A stretch of DNA of 64,000 nucleotides from Rhizophagus irregularis (lineage: Eukaryota > Glomeromycota > Glomeromycetes > Glomerales > Glomeraceae): contig NC_089430.1 in NCBI RefSeq assembly GCF_026210795.1, positions 3,224,001 through 3,288,000 on the forward strand. The letters run 5' to 3'. Positions 35,442 to 48,995 of the stretch are shown one piece after another. A program made the translations under genes and the position numbers. Below the pieces are notes generated by a model. It did no database searches. It saw only the letters and a program-made list of their open reading frames with translations, and was not told the origin of the DNA. Each line of letters begins with the position of its first letter. Position 1 is the first letter of the stretch.

Positions 35442-35581
35442 TAGTGACTAGTAGTAACTCTCTCCTGAATTTTTCAAAAACGAAAATTTCCGACGAAAAT
35501 AATTTTTTATTATTTTAAAAATAATACAAGCTACTAATAAAATTTTATATTTTATATATTCCCAACTCAAAGCCCTCTACT

Positions 35582-37699
35582 ATGTCTGGTAACTATGCCA
35601 AGAGAGGCCGTGGAAGTCATAACCCTAACAGTAGGAAAGCTTCCCATCAAGAACGAAAAAATAATAACTCTGATAACTCAAGCTCCGATGGTGAAAACAC
35701 TGTCCAGCAGAAACGTAATCGTACATTTACCGAAAATTCTATGGAAGAAGACTACGTTGCCGATGACTATCCGGCTGACGTTGGAGTAGATGGACCTTCC
35801 TCTTCTCTTCAACAAAATATCTCTGGCGAAAATACTTTGACCTCCTCCCTGAAAAATTCTGCTGCGCCAACTGCGCCCAGTCACGTCGCGTCTTCTGGAT
35901 ATGTGGACGCGTCCATGCATGCACCTTCAAACAAAGACTTGCAACAACCCCTAACGCGTTGCCAAATTTGGATACCAATGGTGCTCCAGATGGCGATCAA
36001 ACTCCATATCCAGTGGTGACCCTTGCCTTAACCAGAAATGATTTTCAGGCTGCGGCTGCGCCGAATGCTGCCCCTGAATCTCTTAAGAAATTCCCTACCA
36101 ATAAAGCCCTTATTGAGGCTGTCAATAACCTTTTTTTAGAAACTTACGAGTCGTTTACTGGAAAAGCGCGTATGACTGGTTCTGGTGAAGCCAAACGCCT
36201 CGTTATCCACTTCCACACCGCTGAAGCACGCGATTTGTGCATTGGTTCCACTCATTTTGAGTTCCCCGACTTAATCTTTCACGCACATGACTCTCGCCAA
36301 CTCCGATCTAATGAAGATCTCTGGGCTATCCAAGTTACCGATATTCCTTTCTTCATTAAAAAGGACAACCTCATGGCTTATTTTAAAAAATTTGGCAATA
36401 TCACCTCTTGTCGCCTCTTCTCCAGGCCTAATGCCAAAGTCCAGCAGGCCCGTATTGTGTATGATTATGCCAATTCAATTGCTCGTTTTACCGACCAATG
36501 GGCTGCGTACTGTTTCTCCACCTGCCTCCGAATCACTCCATGTTTTTACACGTGATCAAAAGGCTGCGCGTCGTCAATATGTCACCACTCTTACTCAACT
36601 TCCCCCTAATGTTAAAGATATCAACTTGGCTCCTCTTACTCGTGACCTTGGCGCCAAAGCTGTTAATATTCCACTTTCACTAAATTCTTACAAACCCAAA
36701 AGATGGGCTTACGTCACCTTCAACTCCCAAGAAACCATGGATGCTGCTATGGAACAAACTATCAGCTTCCAAGGCCATGTACTTTTTTGGTCTTCCCCTG
36801 ATAATACTAATAAACTTTGTCACAGATGTGGCAAATTAGGTTGCGCCCCAAATTTCTGCCCACTTAAACAGACCAGAGGTAGAAGTCGCATTCGTGACCC
36901 TGTTGCAAAACTCAAAGAACGATTTAATGTCAATCAACCTCACCGCTCCAATCTAAGATCTGCTAATGCATGTTCTCGCTCCCGATCTCGCTCCAAATCT
37001 AAAGATCAATCTGCTTCCAATTCTAGACGCGACAATAACATTTTGCATGATCGCACCAATAATGATAATAATCGTAACAAATCAAATCCCAGTATTTCTC
37101 AACGTGCCCGCCATAATAGCAAAGAACGATCGGTCTTTTTTTCTTCCTCCTCTCGTTCTACAACACGTCCCTTACCCCGACAAACTCCTAACTCTGCGTT
37201 ATCCCCTGATGATGCTAATAACATTTTAAACCTTTTGCGTGAATTACAATGTGAAGTAGCTAACTTTCACAAACGCATCTCCGCTCTTGAACTTGCTGAC
37301 CAACGGATGACTCGTATTAAATCACACCTTGGCCTTGATCCACTTCCTATGCCCAATGAGCCTGAACCGGATCTCATGCAAGAAGATGCCCCTGTTACTC
37401 ATGTTCCGCTTAATATTCAGTCTTCCGTTAAATTTTCTTCACCTCCCAAAAGCATTTTAACGCGACCTTCGCCTACAATTACTATTGTTCCTAACATGTC
37501 GCTTCCTCCTTCTCACCTTTCCCCAAATGCTCCTCCTTTTACACCTATCTCCTCCACGCAAGAAGAAATAAACGATCTCAAAAATAGTAGAGTCGTTATT
37601 GAAAGTAAATTGGACCAACTCACTGGTCATATCAAACAATTTATTAGCTCCATTAGTGGTGCTCCCCTGGAACAAGCTGATTCAGCTTCTTCCGTTTAA
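35582..37699 (+). pseudogene. LINE ORF1 (RRM-like fold and zinc knuckle), two frameshifts
   Basis: Starts MSGNYAKRGRGSHNP with a low-complexity N-terminus. The frame shifts near 35,960 and back between 36,500 and 36,555. The middle part has an RRM-like segment (LWAIQVTDIPFFIKKDNLMA, KKFGNITSCRLFSRP) and a second one near RWAYVTFNSQETMDAAMEQ. A zinc knuckle of the form CX2CX4CX4C follows (LCHRCGKLGCAPNFCP, about 36,820-36,865), with Cys in place of the usual His. After that come an Arg/Ser-rich stretch and a C-terminal helix. ORF1 proteins of this type bind LINE RNA in the retrotransposition particle. It ends at 37,699, 50 bp before ORF2. Confidence 0.8.
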
Positions 37700-37749
37700 C
37701 TTTCTTCTTTAACTTCTGACTCCCCGACTGTTTTTATCATTGTGCCTTA

Positions 37750-40700
37750 ATGTCGAACAATAATTTTAATTATGACACCTTTGTACGAAACCCTCCCAAC
37801 CCCGATAATGTTACGGAAATTCTTTCACATGAATCGTTATTTTCTTCCTCTAGTAACACTTCTCCTATCCCCAACTCATTTAATATTTCCTCCTTTAATG
37901 TTAATGGCCTTAAAATGCATGGTCAAACTAAATTAGAAGAAATTTCTACTTTCTTTTCATTAAAACATATTTCTTTTGATGGTATTGTTGATACTCATCT
38001 CCACCCTAAACAAATGAAGTTTTTATCCAAGCGTACTTCTAATTATACTGGTTCTCTTCTAATTTGGATACTTCTAAACAAATTCTTTCTTCTGGTGGTG
38101 TTTCTCTTTTTATAGAAAACTTCCTTGCTTCACATGTACAAGATTTTAAATCCCATTCTTCACGTTTGCTTTCTGTTAATTTATATTTTAAAGGTAACGT
38201 TAAATTGCGCATATTTGTTATTTATATTCCTCCCCCTGCTGAAAGTGTTTTGCGCTCCGACACTATTGATTTGCTTATTCAACAACTTACCCTTACTAAA
38301 CAAGCTGGTTTTTACCATGCTGTTTGTGGCGATTTTAATATGCATTTAGATAAATATTATCCTATTTATTTTAATCAACCCCAAATTGCTTCGAAACATA
38401 TTCACCGATTATTTTTTCATCTCCTTTCTTATGGATATGAAGACTATACTCCTATTAATCTTTCCAACTCCTTAGGTACCTTTCATCGCAATGACCACAT
38501 TACTCGTGTTGATTATGTATGGTCCTGCCCTCTTCTCAAAGGATTTGCCCTTACTGCTTGCATTTTTAATGCTCAAGACATTTGCACATCTGATCATAAC
38601 CCTGTCATAACATACTATAATATGTCTTTACTTTTTGCCTCTACCAAATTGGCTCGCGCTCGACAACTTAAGCGCCAGACCCGCCGCGTCTTCAAATTTG
38701 ATTCTGTAACCGATATTCAATGGACGGAATTTGCTGACAAAACTGATGCCTTATGTGATGTTTCACCATCAACCTTTTCCTCCTGGCATATCAATCAGAT
38801 GTGCGAATATCTTCAATCACGAATCCTTAAATCCACTAACGCTACTCTACTTTCTTCTACTGTTGGCAATAATTATACTCCTAAGGTTTCTAAAGATCTG
38901 GAAATTTTAACTCAAAATTATCGGTTTTTAAATCGCCTAATGCATTCAATACGTCTGTTGCGCAAATATCCTTCAACTTATTCTGCTGTCCAGAAACATA
39001 AGTGGTCCATTCATTTGATCAGACTTCAAAGCATTCTACAATTATATAAGAATGTATTTACTTTCATTCCTACTCTGCCCTCTTCTCTTTCATCATGTCG
39101 ACAAGATAATTTCAAATTACTTCTTGATGATCTATCTAATATTTCAAAATCCTTACGGGAATTTCACTTGCTCCAAGAAAAAGAATTTCAAGACTCCTCC
39201 ATCCGTGCTCATTTGGACGATAGATCTAATAATTTCGAGACTGACCTTTCCTCTTTTATCAATTCAGCGCTCTCTCGCACCCGTCGCCGTATCACTTTGG
39301 ATCGTGTCTTTATCGATCATCCCACTCACCCTCAGTTACTAACTGATCCTAAGGACATAGATGATGCTGTTGTTAACCATTTTCAAAACTTTGTACCTAT
39401 AAAGTCTACTCCTCCGATATCCATCGATACATTACCGGATCGATGGTTCTCTGCCTATCAACCTATGGATGATGTGTCCTCCTCCATCTATGATTCTTTA
39501 ATGAATCCCCCTACCCTTGACGAATGGTTATCCACCGTTTCTTCTACTAACGGTAAAGCCTCTGGTCCTTCCATGATTACCTATGAAATGCTTAAACATC
39601 TTGGAACCCGTACCTCGGCTCTGCTCCTCATATTAATTCAAGCATGCCTCTCCAAAGCTGATATTCCCAACTTATGGCGACAAGCAATGGTTTTTCCCAT
39701 TCCCAAACCTCACGAATGGAAATGTCAATTAAAAAATACTCGTCCTATTACTTTACTTGAAGTGATTAGGAAATCTCTTGTCAAACTTTTTTATAATCGT
39801 CTCTCTATTATTATTATGGCTTCACATGATGTCTTAAAAGGTGGTAACTTCGCTGGTCTTCCTGGTGGTTCTTGCCGCGACCCTATCATTACTCTAGAAT
39901 CTATCATCCATGATGCTGATATCAACAAAAACCCGCTTTGGATTCTTTCCCAAGATATCTCTAAAGCTTTTGACTCAGTCGATTTAACAATGTTACGTTT
40001 TGCTTTGGAGCGTATCCGTCTTCCAGCTTCCGCTGTCAAGTTTATCCTTTCACTTTTCATGAAACGCACTAATCGCGTTTTCACAGCTCATGGATCTACG
40101 CCTGCTTATAGGGTTCGCATTGGTATTGACCAAGGCGAAGTTATCTCTCCTCTTTTATGGGTTATTTATATTGATCCCTTACTTACTGTTTTGAAGAATG
40201 AGATTATGGACCCTTATGTTCTTTCCACATCGTCTTTAATTGACTCTTCAAATCCTTCTTCTGATTTGAAGATTAATAATTTAGTATTTATGGATGACTC
40301 TACTCTTATTTCCTCGTCAAAAGCTGGCATGGAATTTATGTTATCCATTACTGAGGAATTTTACCAAATCAATAACACTTCTGCCAATCATAACAAATAT
40401 GTGTTAATTACTAATTCGTTGCCTTTGACTTCAAATTCCACTTTACCCCCTATTACTTTTAATTTGGATTTATCCTCTTTAAATAGTGTTCCTTCCATTA
40501 CTATTACTCCAATCTCCATGACAACTTCTTTTCGATTTTTAGGTGTTTGGTTTAACATTAAGAGCTCCCGTGATTTTGTCAAGAAGCAACTCAAACGCGA
40601 ATGCTGCTCTTTTGCTGCGACCATCCGACCCGCAAAGCTCTCTCCTACACAAGTCGTGTATTTGCATAATGCTGTTCTTATCCCAAAACTTGAATACCGA

Positions 40701-43376
40701 ATGCAAGTTACTCATTTGTCCGAATCCGACTGTCACCTAATAACGAGAAGTATACGATCCGTTGTAAAGCACAAAGCAAATTTTTCTCGTTCTTTACCCA
40801 ATCCTATTCTATTTTTATCTTAAGCCTTGGGCTTGATTAATTTGTTTGCTCATCAACGACAATGTCATATTACTAATTTATTTTTAATGGCTAATTCTTC
40901 TTTTGTTTTTATTCAATCTCTTTTTATTTATAGACTGAATTTAATTCAATATAATTTTTTGATTCCTATTTCTCCACTTTTAATTAAGGACTGGTCTATA
41001 TGGCCTTCTCTTTTTTCTTTTAAGAAAGATTATATCGCATGCACTATTGCTCTTCTAACTTCTACTCCTTTTCGTTTGCTTCATACTCAACTTTCGAAGC
41101 TCTTGAACTTATCTTTGACTGATAAATGCATTCCTTTATTTGAATGCATGACACCTAAAGCTTTTAAAGCCTATTTTCCCATTCTGCGAAAATGACAATT
41201 GTTTTATCTGTCTCAACTTGTTACTCCTCAAGGAACTCACTTAATTTCCTGGAAGGCTTATTATGACAATTTGGTTGGACGACGTGGTCCTGGTCGTATC
41301 CCTTATTGGTACAAAGATATCCAACAAGCTACCACTGTTCCTGACTCCCAAAATCGTTTGCTGGATCATTTTAATATTACGCCTACGATTGACTCTTCAT
41401 TTTATGCATTGGCTCCTTGCCTATCCTCTCCCCCTACTACAAAAAATTGGATTGTCACGTTGGACGATTATGGTTCTCCCATTTTTGGCAAACAGCTTTT
41501 GGTCCAAGCAAGTCGTGGTACTTGTTCTATCGTTCACTGGATTTCTCCTGATTGTGAATCTTCACCTGGTGATCTCATTATACTTTCTCCTTGTCCTGGT
41601 TGCGCTGCTCATACTCCTTTGCCTCCTTCCAAAAAACGGAATGCTGATTTAACCCTCTGTACGCCTACGGTCTCTCTACAACATTCGCTTATTCTGCCTA
41701 CTACCAATAAACGAATTAGACGTACTACTCTTGAAGTGACTTCCCCTTTTACCTGGGCTGATATAGAAGATGGTGTCCGTCTTTATTATAGTAGATTGGA
41801 TTTTAATTTTGATTCTCCTTCTGCAGATACCGCTATAGCCTTTAACACTCCTGTCACTATTGAATCCTTGGCTGCTGCTGTCTTTGCAAATTCTCCGTTG
41901 GTCGTTTCCTCAGATTCGCGCTATACCTTTTTCACTGATAGGTCTCTTATTAATTTAGGCACTCCCGATGTTTCTATGGGCTGGTCTTAGATGCAAATAG
42001 TCACTGATGCAGGCTTTCCTAACTCCATCGCCACTTATGCTCACGGCCTTATACGAGATAATCCTTCTTCTTCTCGAGCTGAAGCTGCTGCTATTTATGC
42101 AGTCTTGACTATCTCTCCTCGCGACTCAGATGTTACGATTTATACTGACTCGCAAACTGCCATTGATGGTCTTCGAAGTTGTTCTTCTTCTGTCTACTCA
42201 AACAGTCGCCTGTATTACAAAACTACAAATTTTCGAGCTTTGGGCGATTATTGAGCGAACCATCCTTTCCAAAAACCTAACCGTTTTTCCTGTTAAAGTT
42301 AAAGCTCACTCTGGCAATTATTTAAACGATTTTGCTGACTCCTTGGCTAATACTGCTCATACTGCATCATCCAGTATTCTGATTTCCGGATTGGACCTGG
42401 CGTCGCCCATGATTTTGTCTTAATTTATGACAACGATGTTGTCTGGAATCTAATCCGCGCCACCTTCTCAAACAATATTATCAAACGCAGTTAATGCGTG
42501 ATTTGTTAGACTTAACACGATTCCACTTTATTTCTTTATTATCAGCTAATATAGATTACATTGTTGATTGGGAACTTACTTGTTTCACTTTAAATTTCAA
42601 GCCCTCTCACTGATGCATCCTTTACTCCGAACACGCTTTCAAGACATCTAACCTTTAAATTTAAACTTTTCTTGGATGACTTGGCTACATTGGAAAAGCT
42701 TAAACGGACCTGACCAGACCTATACATGGATGAATTAACTTGCCATTTTTGTATCGACCGCATGGAAGACCTGATGCACCTTTTTATGTGCAAATGACGA
42801 CGTCTACCTATGCAACAAATTCTCCAATCTTATCAAAATCATTTGATTTCCAAAATTCTGGAAGCAAGCAATTTGGCTGATATCGATCCTACTCCATTTA
42901 TAGCTAAACTCACTTCTCTTTCATGCTGGTCCTTTTCTTCTACAAATTGGTCCTCCTTCGCCCTCGTCCGTGGTTGCTTACCCAAACTCTTCATCGACTT
43001 ATTTGTTGATTTATCCATTCCGAGAACTTCTGCGATTAAAGTTATCGCTGCTATTCATAACAATTTTGTTCAGAAATTCAGAAGACGAATTTGGAATCCG
43101 CGTTCTTATGAGAAAAGTAGATGGGAAAATGCGATGAACATTACCTATAAGTTGAAAACTACCCCGAAGCCATCTAACCTGCCATTGTCAACGTACATAC
43201 CTTACTCATCTTTACCACCTCCGACCCTACACGATTCACGTGACTCTGGAACCGATTGGTTGATGAACTCAATGAAATATGGTTTGCCTTGGTTTAATTA
43301 CTTTTTGGGTTTTATGGGTCGTCTAACGGTGCTACTTAATAACAGCTTTTGCAGGATGGAGTGTCGATTTTTATAG
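37750..43376 (+). pseudogene. LINE ORF2 (endonuclease, reverse transcriptase, RNase H), degenerate full-length copy
   Basis: Starts MSNNNFNYDTF. The APE-like endonuclease shows SSFNVNGLKMHG, CGDFNMHLDKY, ITRVDYVW and CTSDHNPVI; the usual Glu motif reads IVDTHLHPKQ. A one-base insertion near 38,055 shifts the frame. The reverse transcriptase has VFPIPKPHEWKCQ, NTRPITLLEVIRK, LSQDISKAFDSVD, GIDQGEVISPLLW and the catalytic FMDDST (about 40,290). RNase H residues are in FFTDRSL (Gly replaced by Arg), SRAEAAAIYAVL, IYTDSQTAIDGL and HSGNYLNDFADS. Stops are TAA 40,821-40,823, TGA 41,193-41,195, TAG 41,988-41,990, TGA 42,711-42,713 and TGA 42,795-42,797, with slips near 42,233, 42,400, 42,440 and 42,610. 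The natural end (CRMECRFL, stop about 43,374) is present. Confidence 0.9.
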
Positions 43377-43646
43377 TGGGCGCGCTATTTGTTATTTTGT
43401 TAGCATAGTTGCTTCTACTTTGGTTGGAATATATCAAGGGAAAAGATCTGGGGAAATTTAGTGTAATGCGATTTTTCTTTTTTAGATTAATTTTTTACTT
43501 TATTTTTTCTTAGGAGACTATATAGCTTTGTTTTTAGTTAGTTTTATTTTTATATTTTTCTTTTTATTTTTTGTAAATTGTAAAGTTCGAATAAATTCAA
43601 TAAAGATAAAGGCTACTATGCCACGTTTGCCTGGTTTTTGACTAGT

Positions 43647-46600
43647 ATTTGCACATCTGATCATAACCCTGTCATCACATACTATGATATGTCTTTACTT
43701 TATGTCTCTATCAAATTGGCTCGCGCTTGACAACTTAAGCGCCAAACCCGTCACGTTTTCAAATTTGATTCTGTTACTGATATTCAATGGACGGAATTCG
43801 CTGACAAAACTGATGCTTTATGTGACGTCTCACCTTCTACCTTTTCCTCCTGGCATATCAATCAAATGTGTGAATATCTTCAATCACGAATCCTTAAAGC
43901 TGCCAAAGTTACTTTACCCTCTTCTACTGTTGGCAACAATTATACTCCTAAGGTCTCTAAAGATCTGGAAATTTTAACTCAACATTATTGGTTTTTAAAT
44001 CGCTTAATGCATTCAATACGTCTATTGCGCAAATATCCTTCAACTTATTCTGTAGCTCATGAACATAAGTGGTCTATACATTTGTATAGACTCCAAAATA
44101 TCCTTCAATTATACAAGAAAGTATTTACTTTCATTCCTACTTTGCCCTCCTTTCTTTCATCATGTCGACAAGATAACTTCAAGTCACTTCTTGATGATTT
44201 ATCTAATATTTCAAAATCCTTAAGGGGACTTCACTTACTTCAAGAAAAAGAATTTCAAGACTCCTCTATTCGTGCTCATTTAGACGATAGAAATAATAAT
44301 TTTGAGACTGACCTTTCCTCTTTTATCGATTCAGCGCTTTCTCGCACTCGTCGCCATATCACTTTGGACCGTGTTTTTCTCGACCATTCTACTCAATCTC
44401 AGTTATTAACTGATTCCAAGGATGTAGATGATGCTGTTGTTAACCATTTCCAAAACTTCGTACCTATAAAGTCCACTCCTCTTGTATCCATCGATACATT
44501 ACCTGATAGATGGTCTTCTGCCTACCAACCTATGGATGATGTATCCTCCTCCATCTATGATTCTTTAATGAATCCCTCTACCCTTGACGAATGGTTATCC
44601 ACCGTCTCTTCCACTCCTAACGGTAAGGCCTCTGGTCATTCCATGATTACCTATGAAATGCTTAAACATCTTGGAACCCGTATCTCAGCTCTGCTCCTTA
44701 TTTTAATTCAAGCATGCCTTTCCAAAGCCGATATCTCCGACTTATGGCGACAAGCAATGGTTTTTCCCATCCCTAAACCTCACGAATGGAAATGTCAATT
44801 AAAAAATACTCGTCCTATTACATTACTTGAAGTGATTAGGAAATCTCTTGTCAAACTTTTTTATAATCGCCTGTCTACTATTATGGCTTCACATGATGTT
44901 CTAAAAGGTGGTAACTTCGCTGGTCTTCCTGGTGGTTCTTGCCGCGACCCTATCATTACTCTAGAATCTATTATCCATGATGCTATTACCTACAATAACC
45001 CACTTTGGATTCTTTCCCAAGATATCTCTAAAGCTTTCGACTCGGTCGATCTGTCAATGTTACGTTTTGCTCTTGAACGTATACGTCTTCCAGCCTCCGC
45101 TGTTAAATTTATCCTTTCTCTTTTCACGAAACGCACTAATCGCGTTTTCACTGCTCATGGATCTACGCCTGCTTATAGGGTTCGCATTGGTATTGACCAA
45201 GGCGAAGTTATCTCTCCTCTTTTATGGGTTATTTATATAGATCCCTTACTTACTGTTTTGAAGAATGAAATGAAGGACCCTTACGTTCTTTCCTCACCGT
45301 CTTTAATTGATTCTCCAACTTCTTTTCCTGATTTGAAGATTAATAATTTAGTTTTTATGGATGACTCTACTCTTATTTCCTCGTCAAAAGCTGGCATGGA
45401 ATTTATGTTATCCATTACTGAAGAATTTTACCAAATCAATAACACTTCTGCCAATTATAACAAATATGTGTTAATCACTAATTCGTTGCCTCTGACTTCA
45501 ATTTCCACTTTACCCTCTATCACTTTTAATTTGGATTTATCCCCTTTAAATAGTGTTCCTTCCATTACTATTACCCCAATTTCCATGACAACTTCTTTTC
45601 GTTTTTTAGGTGTTTGGTTTAACATTAAGAGCTCCCATGATTTTGTCAAGAAGCAACTCAAACGCGAATGCTGCTCCTTTGCTGCGACCATCCGACCCGC
45701 AAAGCTCTCTCCCAAACAAGTCGTGTATTTACATAATGCTGTTCTTATACCAAAACTTGAATACCGAATGCAAGTTACTCACTTGTCTGAATCCGACTGC
45801 CACCTAATAACGAGAAGTATACGATCTGTTGTAAAGCATAAAGCAAATTTTTCTCGTTCTTTACCCAATCCTATTTTATTTTTGTCTCAAGCCTTGGGCT
45901 TGATTAATTTGTTTGCTCATCAACGACAATGTCATATTACTAATTTATTTTTAATGGCTAATTCTTCTTCTTCTTTTATTCAATCTCTTTTTATTTACAG
46001 ATTGTGTTTAATTCAATATAATTTTTTGATTCCTATTTCTCCTTTATTAATTAAGGACTGGTCTATATGGTCTTCTTTATTTTCTTTTAAGAAAGATTAT
46101 ATCGCATGCACTATTGCTCTCTTAACTTCTACTCCTTTTCGTTTGCTTCATACTCAACTTTCGAAGCTTCCGAACTTATCTCTGTTAGATGGATACGTTC
46201 CCTTATTTGAATGCATGACACCTAAAGCTTTTAAAGCTTATTTCTCCATTCTGCGAAAACGACAACTGTTTTATTTATCTCAGCTTGTTACTCCCCAAGG
46301 AACTCATTTAATTTCCTGGAAGGCTTACTATGACAATTTGGTTGGACGACGTGGCCCTGGCCGTATCCCTTATTGGTATAAAGATATCCAACAAGCTACC
46401 ACTGTTCCTGACTCCAATAATCGCTTGCTGGATCAGTTTATTACTCTGCATACGAATGCTTCTTCATTTTATGAATTGGAACCTTGTCTATCCTCTCCTC
46501 CCACTACAAAAAATTAGATTGTCACGTTGGACGATTTTGGTTCTCCCATCTTCGGCAAACAACTTTTGGTCCAAACAAGTCGTGGTACTTGTTCCATTGT

Positions 46601-48442
46601 CCATTGGGTCTCTCCTGATTGTGAATCTTCGCCTGGAGATCTTATTCGACTTTCTCCTTGCCCTGGCTGCGCTGCCCATATTCCCCTACCTCCTTCCAAA
46701 AAACGGAATGCTGATTTAACCCTACGTACAACTACGGTCTCTTTACGACATTCGCTTATTTTGCCCACTACCAATGAGCGGATTAGAAGTAATACTTCAG
46801 AAGTAACCTCCCCCTTTACTTGGGCTGATATAGAAGATGGTGTTCGCCTTTATTATAGTAGATTGGATTTTGATTTTGATTCTCCTTCTGCTGAAACCGT
46901 TGTAGCTCCTGTTACTCCTGTTACTATTGAATCCTCGGCTACTGCTGTTTTCGCAAAATCCCGTTGGTCATTTCCTCGGATTCGCGTTATATCTTTTTCA
47001 CTGATGGGTCTCTTATTCATTTAGGCACTCCTGATGTTTCTATGGGCTGGTCCTGGATGCAAATCGTTCCAGATGCAGGCTTTCCTAACTCAATCGCCAC
47101 TTATGCTCACGGCCTTATTCGAGATAATCTTTCTTCTTCTCGAGCTGAAGCTGCTGCTATTTACGCAGTTTTAACTATCTCCCCTCGCGACTCAGAAGTT
47201 ACTATTTATACTGACTCGCAAACTGCCATTGATGGCCTTCGAAGTTGCTCTTCCTATGTCTACTCAAATAGTCGTCTGTACTATAAAACTACAAATTTTG
47301 AGCTTTGGGCTATTATCGAACGAACCATCCTCTCCAAAAATTTGACTGTCTTTCCCGTCAAAGTTAAAGGTCATTCTGGCAATTATTTAAACGATTTTGC
47401 TGACTCCTTGGCCAATACTGCTCATACTGCGTCATCCAGTATTTTGATTTCTGGAATGGACTTGGCCTCTGCTCATGATTTTGTCCTAACTTATGACAAT
47501 AATATTGTCTGTGAATCTAATCCGTGACACCTTCTCAAACAATATTATCAAACGCAGTTAATGCGTGATTTGTTAGACTTAACACGATTCCACTTTATTT
47601 CTTTATTATCATCTAATATAGATTATGTTGTTGACTGGGATCTTACTTGGTTCGCTTTGAATTTCAAGCCTTTTCATGACGCATCCTTTTCTCTTGAGCA
47701 CGCTTCAAGACACTTAACCTTTAAATTCAAACTTTTCTTGGACGATTTACCTACATTGGAAAAGCTTAAACGGACTCGCCCTGACTTATACATGGACGAA
47801 TTAACTTGTCGTTCTTGTATCGACCACATGGAAAACCTAATGCACCTTTTTATGTGCAAAAGTCGTCGTCTACCTATGCAACAAATTCTTCAATCTTATC
47901 AAAACCATTTGATTTCCAAAATTCTGGATGCCGGTAAATTAGCTGACATCGATCCCACTCCATTTATTGCTAAACTCACTTCTCTTTCATGCTGGTCCTT
48001 TTCTTCTACAAATTGGTCCTCTTACGCCCTGGTCCGTGGTTGTTTACCCAAACTTTTTATTGACTTATTTGTCGATTTATCCATTCTGAGAATTTCTGCG
48101 ATAAAGGTTATTGCTGCTATTCATAATAATTTTGTCCAAAAATTCAGAGGACGAATTTGGAATCCGCGTTCTTACGAAAAATGTAGATGGGAAAATGCGA
48201 TGAATATTACCTATAAGTTGAAAACTACTCCAAAGCTATCTAACTTGCCATTGTCAACGTACATACCTTACTCATCTTTACCTCCTCCGACTTTACACGA
48301 TTCACGTGACTCTGGAACCGATTGGTTGAAAAACTCGATGAAATATGGTTTGCCTTGGTTTAATCACTTTTCGGGTTTTATGGGTCGTCTAACGGTGCTA
48401 CTTAATAACAGCTTTTGTAGGATGGAGTGTCGATTTTTATAG
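43647..48442 (+). pseudogene. LINE copy 3: ORF2 lacking the endonuclease
   Basis: Homology begins at ATTTGCACATCTGATCATAA, which corresponds to 38,580 in copy 2 and so removes ORF1 and nearly all of the endonuclease. An early slip near 43,730 is followed by a long open frame with intact reverse-transcriptase motifs (NTRPITLLEVIRK, SQDISKAFDSVD, FMDDST at about 45,355). Then come TAG 46,515-46,517 (Trp in copy 2), a one-base deletion near 46,960 and TGA 47,525-47,527 (Arg in copy 1). RNase H retains FFTDGSL, SRAEAAAIYAVL, IYTDSQTAIDGL and HSGNYLNDFADS. The C-terminal zinc motif is intact and the frame ends at 48,442. Its 3' UTR reaches 48,700. Confidence 0.9.
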
Positions 48443-48712
48443 TGGGCGCACTATTCGTTATTTTGTTAGCATAGTTGCTTCTACTTTGGTTGGAATATAT
48501 CAAGGGGGAAGATCTGGGGAAATTTAGTGTAATGCGGTTTTTCTTTTTTAGATTAATTGTTACTTTATTTTTTCTTAGGAGACTATATAGCTTTGTTTTT
48601 AGTTAGTTTTATTTTTTATTTTTCTTTTTATTTTTTGTAAAATTGTAAAGTTCGAATAAATTTAATAAAGATAAAGGCTACTATGCCATGTTTGCCTGGT
48701 TTTTGACTAGTG

Positions 48713-48995
48713 TTATTACCAGAATAACATAGACTTATTACCAATATTTTATCAGAAAAGAGAAAAGTAAAATAAAAAAACAGTGAAATGTTTTGCTTAT
48801 AATAGCTATTTCATCTATTTCATCATCGCTTATCTGTGTTTAACTATTTTTAGATACAAATAAAGTTAATGGAATAATCTTATTCGTGTTTAGCTATTTT
48901 TAGAAATTAATCAATATACAACAAATATTCTTAATTATCGGGTTTTTTACTAGAACATAAAAAGTTTTATTATAAGTGCGAACTGCTGCAAGAAA
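48713..48995. other. Spacer after the LINE array
   Basis: AT-rich sequence following the TTA target copy. No gene seen. Confidence 0.4.

Larger units (their letters stand above)
35442..43645 (+). mobile_element. LINE copy 2: full-length non-LTR retrotransposon (8.2 kb)
   Basis: Contains a short 5' UTR, ORF1, ORF2 (endonuclease, reverse transcriptase, RNase H, zinc motif) and a 3' UTR of about 270 bp with an AATAAAG signal. An APE-type endonuclease plus RNase H suggests the I/Tad1 side of the LINE tree, common in fungi. Clade assignment would need a tree. Frameshifts and stops in both ORFs show it cannot move by itself. Confidence 0.9.
33857..48710 (+). mobile_element. Head-to-tail array of three LINEs
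   Basis: A 5'-truncated copy (33,857-35,441), a full-length copy (35,442-43,645) and a 5'-truncated copy (43,647-48,710) lie in the same orientation with no other sequence between them. Each 3' end reads AATAAAGATAAAGGCTACTA, then TGCC(A/G)(T/C)GTTTGCCTGG, and joins TTTTTGACTAG. The same TTTTGACTAG precedes the first copy as the end of the CACTG MITE. Confidence 0.9.

Noticed and set aside
43684-43977. Separate small plus-strand gene at the start of LINE copy 3
   Set aside because: It is a shifted frame of ORF2; alignment with copy 2 places the true frame elsewhere.
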